Source: Geodermatophilus saharensis
Lineage (GTDB): Bacteria > Actinomycetota > Actinomycetes > Mycobacteriales > Geodermatophilaceae
Direction: 5' to 3'
Length of the DNA stretch: 64,000 nucleotides
NCBI RefSeq assembly: GCF_900188205.1
Contig: NZ_FZOH01000003.1
Location: forward strand, 270,539-334,538
Every line of letters begins with the position of its first letter. Position 1 is the first letter of the stretch. The position numbers and the translations under genes were made by a program. The notes beneath the pieces were generated by a model. The model had not been told where the DNA came from. It saw nothing but the letters and a program-made list of their open reading frames with translations, and did no database searches. Shown here piece after piece: positions 34,374 through 45,139 of the stretch.

Positions 34374-34940
34374 TCACCCGAGGGCCCGGGCCACCGCCTC
34401 CTCGGCGCGGCGGCGCGCCGACCCGTCGCCCTCGACGAGCGCGGAGACCACCGACCCGTCGACCAGCGCCACCAGCGTCGCCACGTCGGTGGCCGGCCGG
34501 CCGCAGCGGTCGAGCAGCTCGGCGAGCTCGGCGTCGATCGCCGCCCGCGCCTCCCGGAGCAGCGGCCGCAACCGCGGGTGGCGGCCGCAGGCGAGGAACC
34601 GCTCGTAGAGCGCCAGCAGCTCGGCGTCGTCCCGGTCCGCGCCGAGCAGCACGGCGACGACGTGCCGCGCGGTGACCGCCGCCGACCGGGGGCGGCGGGG
34701 GAGGGCCTCGACCAGCGACCGGGCCTGGCGGCGCTCGTCGTCGACCAGGTGCCCGACCGCGGCCGCGCGCAGGTCGTCGATCGAGGCGAAGTAGTAGGTG
34801 GTCGCCGCGAGCGGCACGCCCGACGCGGCCACGACCGCGCGGTGGGTGAGCGCGTCGGGGCCCTCGGCGGCCACCAGCCGCGCCGCCGCCTGCACGATCG
34901 CGCCGCGCCGCGCCTCGCCCTTGGCCGTCAGCCGGGCCAT
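34374..34940 (-). CDS. TetR family regulator of SMR exporter
   Basis: 188 residues, ATG at 34940 overlapping the SMR stop codon by one base (TGATG). HTH: GAIVQAAARLVAAEGPDALTHRAVVAASGVPLAATTYYFASIDDL. The C-terminal domain carries several acidic residues. Translational coupling to the small multidrug resistance gene and an inverted repeat ahead of that gene suggest classic autoregulation: an effector releases the repressor and both genes are expressed. Confidence 0.9.
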   Translation of the reverse strand: MARLTAKGEARRGAIVQAAARLVAAEGPDALTHRAVVAASGVPLAATTYYFASIDDLRAAAVGHLVDDERRQARSLVEALPRRPRSAAVTARHVVAVLLGADRDDAELLALYERFLACGRHPRLRPLLREARAAIDAELAELLDRCGRPATDVATLVALVDGSVVSALVEGDGSARRRAEEAVARALG

Positions 34941-35266
34941 CAGTGCGCCGCCGACGGCGCCAGGTTGAGCGCCACCACCCCGCCGAGGATCAGCAGGATC
35001 GCCACGATCCGCAGCGTGGTGACCGGGTCGCCGAAGGCCAGCATCCCGACCACGGCGGTGCCGCCGGCCCCGATGCCGGTCCACACCGCGTAGGCGGTGC
35101 CCACCGGCAGCGTGCGCAGCGCGGCCGACAGCAGCGCGAAGCTGGCCGCGGCGCAGACGACGAACGACACCGACCACCACAGGCGGGTGAAGGTCTCCGA
35201 CTGCTTGAGGGACACGGCGAACGCCGTCTCGAAGACGCCGGCGACGACCAGCAGGACCCAGGCCAC
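34940..35266 (-). CDS. SMR family efflux protein (Gdx/SugE-EmrE type)
   Basis: 108 residues, ATG at 35266 with GGAG upstream. Four membrane helices and the essential membrane Glu13 in [15 protein letters not shown]; later [21 protein letters not shown]. Works as a dimer exchanging protons for cations. Early residues [10 protein letters not shown] lean towards the guanidinium-exporter (Gdx/SugE) branch rather than EmrE, but this is not certain. No guanidine riboswitch was recognised in the leader. Operon with TetR downstream. Confidence 0.88.
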   Translation of the reverse strand: MAWVLLVVAGVFETAFAVSLKQSETFTRLWWSVSFVVCAAASFALLSAALRTLPVGTAYAVWTGIGAGGTAVVGMLAFGDPVTTLRIVAILLILGGVVALNLAPSAAH

Positions 35267-35282
35267 GGAGACTCCTCAGACC

Positions 35283-35320
35283 GGTACGAGTGTACGAGAA
35301 ATACGGTACACGAGTACCGT
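35283..35320. promoter_or_regulatory. Operator-like inverted repeats between SMR and phosphoketolase genes
   Basis: ACGGTAC (35303-35309), 4 nt, GTACCGT (35314-35320) is perfect; the left half carries a related GGTACGAGTGTAC (35283-35295). Unusually AT-rich for the window. Probable TetR binding site overlapping the SMR promoter; it may also affect phosphoketolase. Confidence 0.65.
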
Positions 35321-35418
35321 GCAGGCGTGGGGGCGGGACCGGGCCGGTCGCGTCCGGCCGCCGCATCCACCAGGGTGGGGACCGTCAGCCGCGACCAGGG
35401 CCCGAGAGGACGACGCCG

Positions 35419-37875
35419 GTGACCGACACGAGCACCCGCGAGCACACCGCCCCACCGCAGACCGCCGGCTCGCCCGGGCCGCTGTCCCCCGAGGAGCTCG
35501 ACCGCATCCACGCCTGGTGGCGGGCGGCCAACTACCTGTCGGTCGGCCAGATCTACCTGATGGACAACCCGCTGCTGCGCGAGCCGCTGCGCCCGGAGCA
35601 CGTCAAGCCCCGGCTGCTGGGCCACTGGGGGACCACGCCGGGCCTGAACTTCGTCTACGCCCACCTCAACCGCGCGATCACCGCCCGGGACCTCGACTGC
35701 ATGTACGTCATGGGCCCCGGGCACGGCGGGCCCGGCCCGGTCGCCGCGGCGTGGCTGGAGGGCACCTACAGCGAGGTCTACCCCGACGTGTCGCAGGACG
35801 GGCCGGGGATGAAGCGGCTGTTCACCCAGTTCAGCTTCCCCGGGGGCATCCCCAGCCACGTCGCCCCCGAGACGCCCGGCTCCATCCACGAGGGCGGCGA
35901 GCTCGGCTACGCCCTCGTGCACGCCTACGGCGCCGCCTTCGACAACCCCGGCCTGGTCGTCGCGGCCGTCGTCGGCGACGGCGAGGCCGAGACCGGTCCG
36001 CTGGCCGCCAGCTGGCACACCACCAAGTTCGTCGACCCGGCCCGCGACGGCGCCGTCCTGCCGATCCTGCACCTCAACGGCTACAAGATCGCCAACCCGA
36101 CGGTGCTCGCCCGCATCGAGCCCGAGGAGCTCACCGACCTGCTGCGCGGCTACGGGCACACCCCGTACTTCGTCGAGGGCGACGACCCGGAGGTGGTGCA
36201 CCAGCAGTTCGCCGCCGCGCTCGACCGCTGCCTCGACGAGATCGCCGGGATCCAGCGGCGCGCCCGGGAGGACGGCGTCACCGACCGGCCGCGCTGGCCG
36301 ATGATCGTGCTGCGCTCGCCGAAGGGCTGGACCGGGCCGGCCGAGGTCGACGGCCACCGCGTCGAGGGCTCGTGGCGCTCCCACCAGGTGCCCTTCGCCA
36401 ACGCCCGGGAGGACGACGCCCACCGGCAGGTGCTCGAGCAGTGGTTGCGCAGCTACCGCCCCGAGGAGCTCTTCGACGACGACGGCGCCCCGGTGCCCGC
36501 CGTCCGCGACCTGCACCCGCAGGGCCCGCGGCGGATGAGCGCCAACCCGCACAGCAACGGCGGCCTGCTGCTGCGGCCGCTGCGGCTGCCCGAGTTCGGC
36601 GACTACGCCGTCCCGGTGGCCGAGCCCGGCACCGGCGCGGTGGAGGCCACCCGGGTGCTCGGCGAGTTCCTGCGCGACGTGGTGCGCCGCAACCCCGAGA
36701 CGTTCCGGCTCTTCGCCCCCGACGAGAACAACTCCAACCGGCTCGGCGCCGTCCTGGAGGCCACCGACCGCACCTGGGTGGCGCGGCGCGAGCCCGACGA
36801 CGACCACCTCGCCCCGGACGGGCGGGTCATGGAGGTGCTCTCCGAGCACCTGTGCCAGGGCTGGCTGGAGGGCTACCTGCTCACCGGCCGGCACGGCCTG
36901 TTCTCCTGCTACGAGGCGTTCATCCACGTCGTCGACTCGATGTTCAACCAGCACGCCAAGTGGCTGAAGACCACCAACGGCATCCCGTGGCGGCGGCCGA
37001 TCGCCTCGCTGAACTACCTGCTGACCTCGCACGTGTGGCGGCAGGACCACAACGGCTTCTCCCACCAGGACCCCGGCTTCATCGACCACGTGGTCAACAA
37101 GAAGGCCGACGTCATCCGGGTCTACCTGCCCCCGGACGCCAACACGCTGCTGTCGGTGGCCGACCACTGCCTGCGGACCCACCAGTACGTCAACGTCATC
37201 GTGGCCGGCAAGCAGCCGGCGCTGCAGTACCTCGACCTCGACCGGGCCGTCGAGCACTGCACCAAGGGCATCGGCATCTGGGAGTGGGCCAGCACCGACG
37301 CCGGCACCGATCCCGACGTCGTGCTGGCCTGCGCCGGCGACGTGCCCACCATGGAGGCCCTGGCCGCCGCCGAGATCCTGCGCGAGGCCTTCCCCGACCT
37401 GCGCGTCCGGTTCGTCAACGTCGTCGACCTGATGCGGCTGCAGGACGACCGCGAGCACCCGCACGGGCTGTCCGACACCGACTTCGACTCCTACTTCACC
37501 ACCGACAAGCCGGTGGTGTTCGCCTACCACGGCTACCCGTGGTTGATCCACCGGCTGACCTACCGGCGCAGCAACCACGACAACATCCACGTGCGCGGCT
37601 ACGTGGAGGAGGGCACGACGACGACGCCGTTCGACATGTGCGTCATCAACGGCATCGACCGCTACTCCCTGGCCATCGCGGTCATCGACCGGGTGCCGCG
37701 ACTGCGGGCGCGCGGCGCGCACCTGCGCGACCGGCTGCACGGCCAGCTCATCGAGCACCGCCGGTACGTCCGCGCGAACGGCGAGGACCTGCCGGAGATC
37801 CGCGGCTGGCAGTGGGGCTCCGGCGGGGGACCGGTCGTGGTGGGCAGCGGTCCGCTGCACGAGCCGGAGGACTGA
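35419..37875 (+). CDS. xfp: phosphoketolase (xylulose-5-phosphate/fructose-6-phosphate)
   Basis: 818 residues, GTG at 35419 (GAGAGGAC upstream), full family length. Thiamine diphosphate enzyme splitting xylulose 5-phosphate or fructose 6-phosphate to acetyl phosphate. Seen in order: [42 protein letters not shown], the TPP motif [27 protein letters not shown], and [11 protein letters not shown]. No acetate kinase or phosphotransacetylase gene is nearby, so acetyl phosphate must be used elsewhere. Divergent from the SMR/TetR operon with about 150 bp between. Confidence 0.95.
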   Translation: MTDTSTREHTAPPQTAGSPGPLSPEELDRIHAWWRAANYLSVGQIYLMDNPLLREPLRPEHVKPRLLGHWGTTPGLNFVYAHLNRAITARDLDCMYVMGPGHGGPGPVAAAWLEGTYSEVYPDVSQDGPGMKRLFTQFSFPGGIPSHVAPETPGSIHEGGELGYALVHAYGAAFDNPGLVVAAVVGDGEAETGPLAASWHTTKFVDPARDGAVLPILHLNGYKIANPTVLARIEPEELTDLLRGYGHTPYFVEGDDPEVVHQQFAAALDRCLDEIAGIQRRAREDGVTDRPRWPMIVLRSPKGWTGPAEVDGHRVEGSWRSHQVPFANAREDDAHRQVLEQWLRSYRPEELFDDDGAPVPAVRDLHPQGPRRMSANPHSNGGLLLRPLRLPEFGDYAVPVAEPGTGAVEATRVLGEFLRDVVRRNPETFRLFAPDENNSNRLGAVLEATDRTWVARREPDDDHLAPDGRVMEVLSEHLCQGWLEGYLLTGRHGLFSCYEAFIHVVDSMFNQHAKWLKTTNGIPWRRPIASLNYLLTSHVWRQDHNGFSHQDPGFIDHVVNKKADVIRVYLPPDANTLLSVADHCLRTHQYVNVIVAGKQPALQYLDLDRAVEHCTKGIGIWEWASTDAGTDPDVVLACAGDVPTMEALAAAEILREAFPDLRVRFVNVVDLMRLQDDREHPHGLSDTDFDSYFTTDKPVVFAYHGYPWLIHRLTYRRSNHDNIHVRGYVEEGTTTTPFDMCVINGIDRYSLAIAVIDRVPRLRARGAHLRDRLHGQLIEHRRYVRANGEDLPEIRGWQWGSGGGPVVVGSGPLHEPED

Positions 37876-37911
37876 GCACCCCCTCCCGCGCAGGACGTTG
37901 GACCCTCCCGC

Positions 37912-37955
37912 CGGCCGTGCCCGCCCGCTGCAATCAGGCGCGCGAGGCACGGCCG
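37912..37955 (+). terminator. Hairpin after phosphoketolase
   Basis: CGGCCGTGCC (37912-37921) and GGCACGGCCG (37946-37955) with a 24-nt loop, 36 nt after the stop. Imperfect pairing extends outwards on both sides. Confidence 0.45.
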
Positions 37956-37974
37956 TCGGGAGAGGGAGGCGGGG

Positions 37975-38460
37975 ATGGCGGGGACACGCACCGGGACGGG
38001 CGGGAGCGGCCGGCTGTGGACCGGCGCGCTGGCCGGGTACGTGGCCAGTCGCAGCATGGACGCCGCCACGACCTGGTTCCACGCCCGGCAGAGCGAGGCG
38101 TCGCGGAAGCGCGAGCAGGAGATCGCGCCCGGCGGCATGCTGGTGCAGCTCGGTAAGCAGCTCGGCCGCGTCCGCGGCCGCGACCTCGACGACGCCGCGG
38201 CCGCCCGGGTCGGGCTGGCCGTGCACCGCACGTTCGGCGTCACCTACGGGGTGCTCGCCGCGGCCCTGGTGCGCCGGGGCGTGTCGCCGATGGTGGCCGG
38301 TCCGCTGGTCGGGGCCGGCGCCTTCCTCGTCGTCGACGAGGGCACCTCGCTGTCGACGATGACGGCCTACCCGCTGGTCAGCCACGCCCGCGGCGTGGTC
38401 GGGCACGCGACGCACGGGCTCGTGACCGGCCTGCTGCTGCGGCTCACCGGCCGCCCCTGA
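37975..38460 (+). CDS. hypothetical membrane-associated protein
   Basis: 161 residues, ATG at 37975 with GGGAGGCGGGG upstream. Two or three moderately hydrophobic helices (LWTGALAGYVASRSMDAATTW; FGVTYGVLAAALVRRGVSPMVAGPLVGAGAFLVV; HATHGLVTGLLLRL) around a charged middle. The overall look is like small actinobacterial membrane proteins of the DUF1440/YagU kind, but I would not assign it firmly. Own ribosome-binding site; followed 75 bp later by the patatin gene. Confidence 0.7.
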   Translation: MAGTRTGTGGSGRLWTGALAGYVASRSMDAATTWFHARQSEASRKREQEIAPGGMLVQLGKQLGRVRGRDLDDAAAARVGLAVHRTFGVTYGVLAAALVRRGVSPMVAGPLVGAGAFLVVDEGTSLSTMTAYPLVSHARGVVGHATHGLVTGLLLRLTGRP

Positions 38461-38534
38461 GCCCCTCCCCGCGGCGGCCGGACCCCGCTCCGGGCGCGGC
38501 TGCCGCCCCCGGGGACGGGTGGCACGATGCGGGC

Positions 38535-39404
38535 ATGGCGCCGCTCCCCGATCCGGCCGGCGGGGGCGGGACGGCGTTCGTCCTCGGCGGCGGCGGGGTG
38601 CTCGGCGCGGCCGAGGTCGGGATGCTGCAGGCCCTGCTGGAGCGCGGGGTCCGGCCCGACCTGGTCGTGGGCACGTCGGTGGGCGCCATCAACGGCGCGG
38701 TCGTCGCCGCCGACCCGACGCCGGGCGCGGTCGACCGCCTGCGCGGCGTCTGGGAGGAGCTGGCCTCCCGGCGGGTCCTCACCGGGTCGGTGCTGGCCCG
38801 GGTGGGCACCCTGGTGCGCACCCGCACCCACCTGCACCCCCGCGAGCCGCTGCGCGAGCTGCTCGAGGAGCACCTGCCGGTGCGGACCTTCGCCGGGCTC
38901 CGCGTGCCGTTCCAGTGCGTGGCGGCCAGCATCGAGCGGGCCGCCGAGCACTGGTTCACCGACGGCGACCTGGTCGACGCGGTGCTGGCCTCCTGCGCCG
39001 TCCCCGGGCTGCTGCCGGCCGTGGAGGTCGGCGGCGAGCACTACGTGGACGGCGGGCTGGTGCACAGCATCCCGGTGGGCCGGGCCGTCGCCCTCGGGGC
39101 GGACACCGTCTACGTGCTCCACGTCGGGCGGATCGACCGGCCGCTGCGCCCGCCGGCCCGGCCGTGGGAGGTGGCCACGGTCGCCTTCGAGATCGCCCGC
39201 CGGCACCGGTTCGCGGCGGACCTGGCCACGCTCCCGCCCGGCGTCACGGTCCACGTGCTGCCCGCCGGGGACCCCGACCCGCCGGGCGCGGCGAACCTGC
39301 GCTACCGCGACTTCTCCGGCGTGAGCGCCCGCATCGAGCAGGCGCACGCCGCGGCCGCCGAGTCCCTCGACCGGGTCGCGGCCGACCGGGACGGGGGAGG
39401 CTGA
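38535..39404 (+). CDS. patatin-like phospholipase
   Basis: 289 residues, ATG at 38535. Glycine-rich loop VLGGGGVLGAAEVG, nucleophile Ser48 in GTSVG, and catalytic Asp in YVDGGLVHS. Cytosolic Ser-Asp dyad lipase acting on phospholipid acyl esters. The stop is followed after one base by the GTG of the acyltransferase, so deacylation and reacylation enzymes are translated together: a probable phospholipid remodelling pair. Confidence 0.9.
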   Translation: MAPLPDPAGGGGTAFVLGGGGVLGAAEVGMLQALLERGVRPDLVVGTSVGAINGAVVAADPTPGAVDRLRGVWEELASRRVLTGSVLARVGTLVRTRTHLHPREPLRELLEEHLPVRTFAGLRVPFQCVAASIERAAEHWFTDGDLVDAVLASCAVPGLLPAVEVGGEHYVDGGLVHSIPVGRAVALGADTVYVLHVGRIDRPLRPPARPWEVATVAFEIARRHRFAADLATLPPGVTVHVLPAGDPDPPGAANLRYRDFSGVSARIEQAHAAAAESLDRVAADRDGGG

Positions 39405-40405
39405 GGTGCTGCCCTCCCGCCGCGTGCGCCGGGTGACCGGTCCGCTGCTGATCGCCGCGCTGGTCACCGGGGTCCTGCTGCTGCCGGTGCTGGTGGTCCT
39501 GGCGCTGCTCGTCTCGGTCTTCCTGCCCGGCCGGCTGCGCGCACTGCGGCTGCTGTGCTTCGGGCTGGTGTACCTGGCGCTGGAGGTCGCCGGCCTCGCC
39601 GCCGCCGCGGTGCTGTGGGTGGCCAGCGGCTTCGGCCGCCGGCTGTCCGGCCCGGCCTCCCGCGCGGCCCACTACACGGTGCTGCGGCTGCTGCTCGACG
39701 CGCTCATGCGGACCGCCCAGCGGCTGTTCTCCCTGCGCCTGGTCACCGACGGGGAGTCCTGGTCGCCGCTGGACGACGGGGTGCCCGGCTCGACCAACGC
39801 CATGGTGGTGCTGTCCCGGCACGCCGGCCCGGGCGACTCGTTCCTGCTCGTGCACACGCTGATGAACCGCGACCACCTGCGCCAGCCGCGGATCGTGCTC
39901 AAGGACGTGCTGCAGCTGGACCCGCTCATCGACGTCTACCTCAACCGGCTGCCCAACCACTTCGTCTCCGCCCGCCGGGCGGCCGGCCCCGGCCCGGAGG
40001 AGGCGATCGCCGGCCTCGCCAGCGACCTCGGCGAGGAGGACGCGCTGCTGATCTTCCCCGAGGGCGCCAACTACACCCCGCAGCGCAAGGTGCGGGCCCT
40101 GCAGCGGCTGCGCGAGCGCGGGCTGCTCGCCGCGCTGACGCGCGCCGAGCGGATGCGCCACCTCCTGCCCCCGCGCCCCGGCGGCGTCGTCGCGGCGCTG
40201 CAGGCCGCCCCGCACGCCGACGTCGTCCTGGTGGCGCACACCGGCCTGGAGCACCTGAGCACGGTCGGCGACGTGTGGCGGGGCCTGCCGATGGACAAGA
40301 CGCTCCACCTGCGCTGGTGGTTCATCCCGGCCGCGGAGGTCCCGCGCGACGAGGCGGAGCTGACCGACTGGCTCTACCGCTGGTGGGAGACGATCGACGA
40401 CTGGA

Positions 40406-41980
<1,575 letters not shown>

Positions 41981-42180
41981 GGTTCCCCCCACGAACGGCC
42001 TCCTCGCGTGCGTCCCCCGTGCCCGCGACCCCACGCGTGACCCGGACCGGCGGCGACTGCGCCACCGGAGCGTCCGACCACCGTGCGTGACGACCCTGTC
42101 GGGACACTGCGTACCGCATCCGCGCCCGCCCCGGAAGGGGTTACGAGACACCAGAGGCCTGAACGTGTCCTGCCGGGTGC

Positions 42181-42936
42181 TCACCCGCCGGCGGCGGAGC
42201 GGACGGCCGGCCGCGCCGGCGTGGCCCGCGGGACCGCGGCGAACAGGTCGACCAGCGCGTCCCAGCGGTTGCGCCGGCCCGGCGGGAAGCGGCGCAGCGA
42301 GCGGTCGGCGGCCGCGCAGCCCGGGGGATAGCGGCGCCGCGCCCACGGCGACGCCGGCCGGGCGAGGCGGAGCGCGGCGACCAGCGCGACCAGGGGCACG
42401 AACACGCCGACCACGCCGAGGAGGACGCGGCCCTTGAGGATGGCGACCAGGGCGAAGAGCAGGTTGACCGCCAGGGTCAGGGCGAGCACCGCCTCGCTGT
42501 CGGCCTCGTCGGCGTCGAAGGGGTTGGCGCCGACCAGCAGCAGGACGCCGACCACCAGGGCGATGAGCACCGCGTCGACCGAGCTGCGGCCCTCGCGGGA
42601 CCAGTACACGTCCTCCAGGTGCAGCCACAGCGCGAACTCGTCGAGGGTCAGCGCCGCGCCCGCGCCGAAGAGCAGGGCGAGCACGACACCGCCGGCACCG
42701 CCGGGCCGGTAGGTGAACTCCACGGTGCCGGTGCCCAGCAGCAGGAAGATCCCGTAGACCTCGTGGTGGACGTGCACCCCGCCGACGCTGGCGTCCCGGA
42801 AGGGTCCCCGTCCCTGCCGGATGGCGCGCGTGACGAACCGGGTGACCAGGAAGGTCACCAGGAAGCCGAGGACCAGCCAGGCGACCAGCTCCCGCCGTCC
42901 GTCGACCACCGGCATCAGTTCCGGTTCGAGGCCCAC
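42181..42936 (-). CDS. hypothetical integral membrane protein
   Basis: 251 residues, GTG at 42936 with GGAGGT upstream. About five or six membrane helices: VAWLVLGFLVTFLVTRFVTR, the motif GVHVHHEVYGIFLLLGTG, GVVLALLFGAGAALTLDEFALWLHL, VLIALVVGVLLLVGANPF and a later pair. The HVHH motif and the DEFALWLHLEDVYW segment recall a family of actinobacterial membrane proteins without known function; His and acidic residues inside helices suggest metal or proton handling. Basic C-terminal tail. The 200 bp between it and the SARP gene hold no gene that I can see. Confidence 0.8.
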   Translation of the reverse strand: MGLEPELMPVVDGRRELVAWLVLGFLVTFLVTRFVTRAIRQGRGPFRDASVGGVHVHHEVYGIFLLLGTGTVEFTYRPGGAGGVVLALLFGAGAALTLDEFALWLHLEDVYWSREGRSSVDAVLIALVVGVLLLVGANPFDADEADSEAVLALTLAVNLLFALVAILKGRVLLGVVGVFVPLVALVAALRLARPASPWARRRYPPGCAAADRSLRRFPPGRRNRWDALVDLFAAVPRATPARPAVRSAAGG

Positions 42937-43080
42937 GGCACCTCCCGCCCCCTGCCCGCGACCGTCCCCGCGATCGTGCCCCGGACCCCGCCCCGGCGGG
43001 AGCCCCGCGTGCCCGGTGTGCTTCCGCCCGGGCGGGCCGGAGGGGCATCCTCGCGGGATCTCCGGAGACGGGAGAGCCCG

Positions 43081-44259
43081 GTGGACGACGTCGTCGTGCT
43101 CGACACCCTGGCCGCGGTGACCGCGGTCTCGCTGGTCGCCGCCGTCGTCGTGGGGCTGCTCCCACGGCTGCCGGTGCCCCAGGTGGTGCTCCTGCTGGCC
43201 GGCGGCATGCTCATCGGGCCGCACGCACTCGACGTCGGGACCGCGCAGGACGTGCGGGTCCTCTCCGACGTCGGGCTCGGCTTCGTCTTCCTGCTGGCCG
43301 GCTACGAGCTCGACCCGCGGCTGTTCCGCGAGGACGCCGGCCGGCGGGCCCTGCTCGCGTGGGGGGTGTCCGCCGCGCTGGCGCTGGGCGTGGTGGGCCT
43401 GCTGACCGCCGGGGGCGTGGTGCGCGCGTTCCTGCCCGTGGCGCTGGGCCTGACCACCACGGCGCTGGGCACGCTGCTGCCGATCCTGCGCGAGAAGGGC
43501 ATGCTGCACGGGCGGCTGGGGCGGTACCTGCTGGCCACCGGCGGGGTCGGGGAGCTGCTGCCGGTGCTCGCCATCGCCGTGTTCCTGGGCACCCAGGGCC
43601 GCCTCGCCGCGCTGGTCTCCCTCGCCGCGGTGGCCGTGCTGGCCGTCGTCCTGGCGGTCCTGCGCCGGGCCGTCCGCGACGGCAGCCGGCTCGCCCGCGT
43701 GATCTCCGCCGGCCAGGACGAGACCAGCCAGATCACCCTGCGCGGCACGGTGCTGCTGCTGGTCGCCCTCATCGCGGTCACCGACCAGTTCCACCTGGAC
43801 GCGGTCCTCGGTGCCTTCCTGGCCGGCATGGTCCTGCGGCGGTGGGTGGGCGCGGCCGCGCCGCAGCTGGAGGCCAAGCTCGACGCCGTCGGCTACGGCT
43901 TCTTCGTCCCGGTGTTCTTCGTGGCCTCGGGCATGGCCCTGGACCTGCCCTCGATCGCGGAGGCACCGCTGCGGCTGGTGCTGTTCTTCGCGCTGATGCT
44001 GGCCGTCCGGGGCGGCCCGGCGCTGCTCGTCTACCGCGGTGTGCTGGCCCTGCGGGAGCGGGCCCAGACCGCCCTGGTGAGCGCGACCGCGCTGCCGGTG
44101 CTCGTGGCGCTCACCGAGATCGGCCTGCGCAGCGGCACCATGCTGCCCGAGAACGCCGCCGCGCTGGTCGGCGCCGGCGTGGTCACCGTGCTGCTGTTCC
44201 CCGCGCTGGTGGTCGCCCTGGACCGGCGCCCGCGCGAGCGGACGCCGGTGGCGGCCTGA
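43081..44259 (+). CDS. cation:proton antiporter (CPA2 family)
   Basis: 392 residues, GTG at 43081, GGAGACGGGAGAG upstream. About twelve membrane helices of the Na_H_Exchanger family: PQVVLLLAGGMLIGPHAL, VGLGFVFLLAGYELDPRLF, LDAVLGAFLAGMVLRR, YGFFVPVFFVASGMALDL. Ends without a TrkA-N or other regulatory domain, so it is the membrane part only. Exchanges Na+ or K+ for H+. The next gene starts 4 nt after its stop: likely an operon. Confidence 0.9.
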   Translation: MDDVVVLDTLAAVTAVSLVAAVVVGLLPRLPVPQVVLLLAGGMLIGPHALDVGTAQDVRVLSDVGLGFVFLLAGYELDPRLFREDAGRRALLAWGVSAALALGVVGLLTAGGVVRAFLPVALGLTTTALGTLLPILREKGMLHGRLGRYLLATGGVGELLPVLAIAVFLGTQGRLAALVSLAAVAVLAVVLAVLRRAVRDGSRLARVISAGQDETSQITLRGTVLLLVALIAVTDQFHLDAVLGAFLAGMVLRRWVGAAAPQLEAKLDAVGYGFFVPVFFVASGMALDLPSIAEAPLRLVLFFALMLAVRGGPALLVYRGVLALRERAQTALVSATALPVLVALTEIGLRSGTMLPENAAALVGAGVVTVLLFPALVVALDRRPRERTPVAA

Positions 44260-44263
44260 CCCC

Positions 44264-45130
44264 GTGGCGGTGACCGCGGCGGCACTCGCGGTCCTGGCCG
44301 CGGCGCTGTTCGCGCTGGCCTCGGCGGTGCAGCAGCGGTCGGCGGCGGCGGTCCCGGACGCCGACGCCCGCGGGCTGCGGCTGGTGGGCCGGCTGCTCCG
44401 GTCGCCGCGCTGGTGGGGCGGCACGCTGGCCGACACCGGCGGCTACCTGGCGCAGGCGGCGGCGCTGGGCCTGGGGTCGCTGCTGCTGGTGCAGCCGCTG
44501 CTGGTGACCACGGTGCTGTTCGCGCTGCCGCTGGGAGCCCGGTGGGCGGGCCGCCGGCTGACCCGCGGCGACTGGGCCTGGGCCGGCGTGCTCGTCGTCG
44601 CCCTCGCGGCGTTCGTGGTCACCGGGGAGCCCACCGCGGGCGCCGACTCCGCCGGCTGGCGCACGTGGCTGCCGGCGTGGGTCGTCCTCGCCGTCGGCGG
44701 CGGCGGGTGCCTGCTCGGTGCCGCGCTGCGCCGGGGTGCCGCCCGCGCGGTGCTGCTCGCGCTGGTCACCGGCGCGGCCTACGGCCTGGCGGCGGCCCTC
44801 ACCAAGGGCGTGGTCGACCGGCTCGACCAGGGTCCGGTCGCGGTGGCCACGCACTGGAGCACCTGGCTGCTGGCCGCGGCCCTGCTCGGCGGGACCCTCG
44901 TGCAGCAGTCGGCCTTCCAGGCCGGCCCGCTCGGGGCGTCGCTGCCCGCGGCGACCGTCGGCGAGCCGGTGGTGGCCGCCGCGCTGGGCGTCACGGTGCT
45001 CGGTGAGCGGCTGCGGGCCGGGGGAGCGGAGTGGGTGCTGGTCGCCGTCCTGGTGGCGGCGATGGTCGCGGCGACCGTCGCCCTCGCCCGGTCCTCGGCG
45101 GCCACCGCCGTCGCCGCGCCCGCCGCCTGA
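44264..45130 (+). CDS. DMT (EamA-like) family transporter
   Basis: 288 residues, GTG at 44264, 4 nt after the antiporter stop. Nine or ten helices, two-fold repeat: N half with SAVQQRSAAAVPDADARGLRL and LLLVQPLLVTTVLFALPLGARW; C half with YGLAAALTKGVVDRL, QSAFQAGPLGASLPAATVGEPVVAAALG. Resembles the actinobacterial DMT/NIPA-like proteins. Substrate unknown (metabolite or Mg2+-like cation). It converges on the LysX-like gene with only 9 bp between stops. Confidence 0.85.
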   Translation: MAVTAAALAVLAAALFALASAVQQRSAAAVPDADARGLRLVGRLLRSPRWWGGTLADTGGYLAQAAALGLGSLLLVQPLLVTTVLFALPLGARWAGRRLTRGDWAWAGVLVVALAAFVVTGEPTAGADSAGWRTWLPAWVVLAVGGGGCLLGAALRRGAARAVLLALVTGAAYGLAAALTKGVVDRLDQGPVAVATHWSTWLLAAALLGGTLVQQSAFQAGPLGASLPAATVGEPVVAAALGVTVLGERLRAGGAEWVLVAVLVAAMVAATVALARSSAATAVAAPAA

Positions 45131-45139
45131 CGCCGCAGG

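Noticed and set aside
34990..38415. Open minus-strand frame of about 1,140 codons opposite phosphoketolase
   Set aside because: Phosphoketolase on plus is unambiguous over its full length; the antisense frame is a GC artefact.
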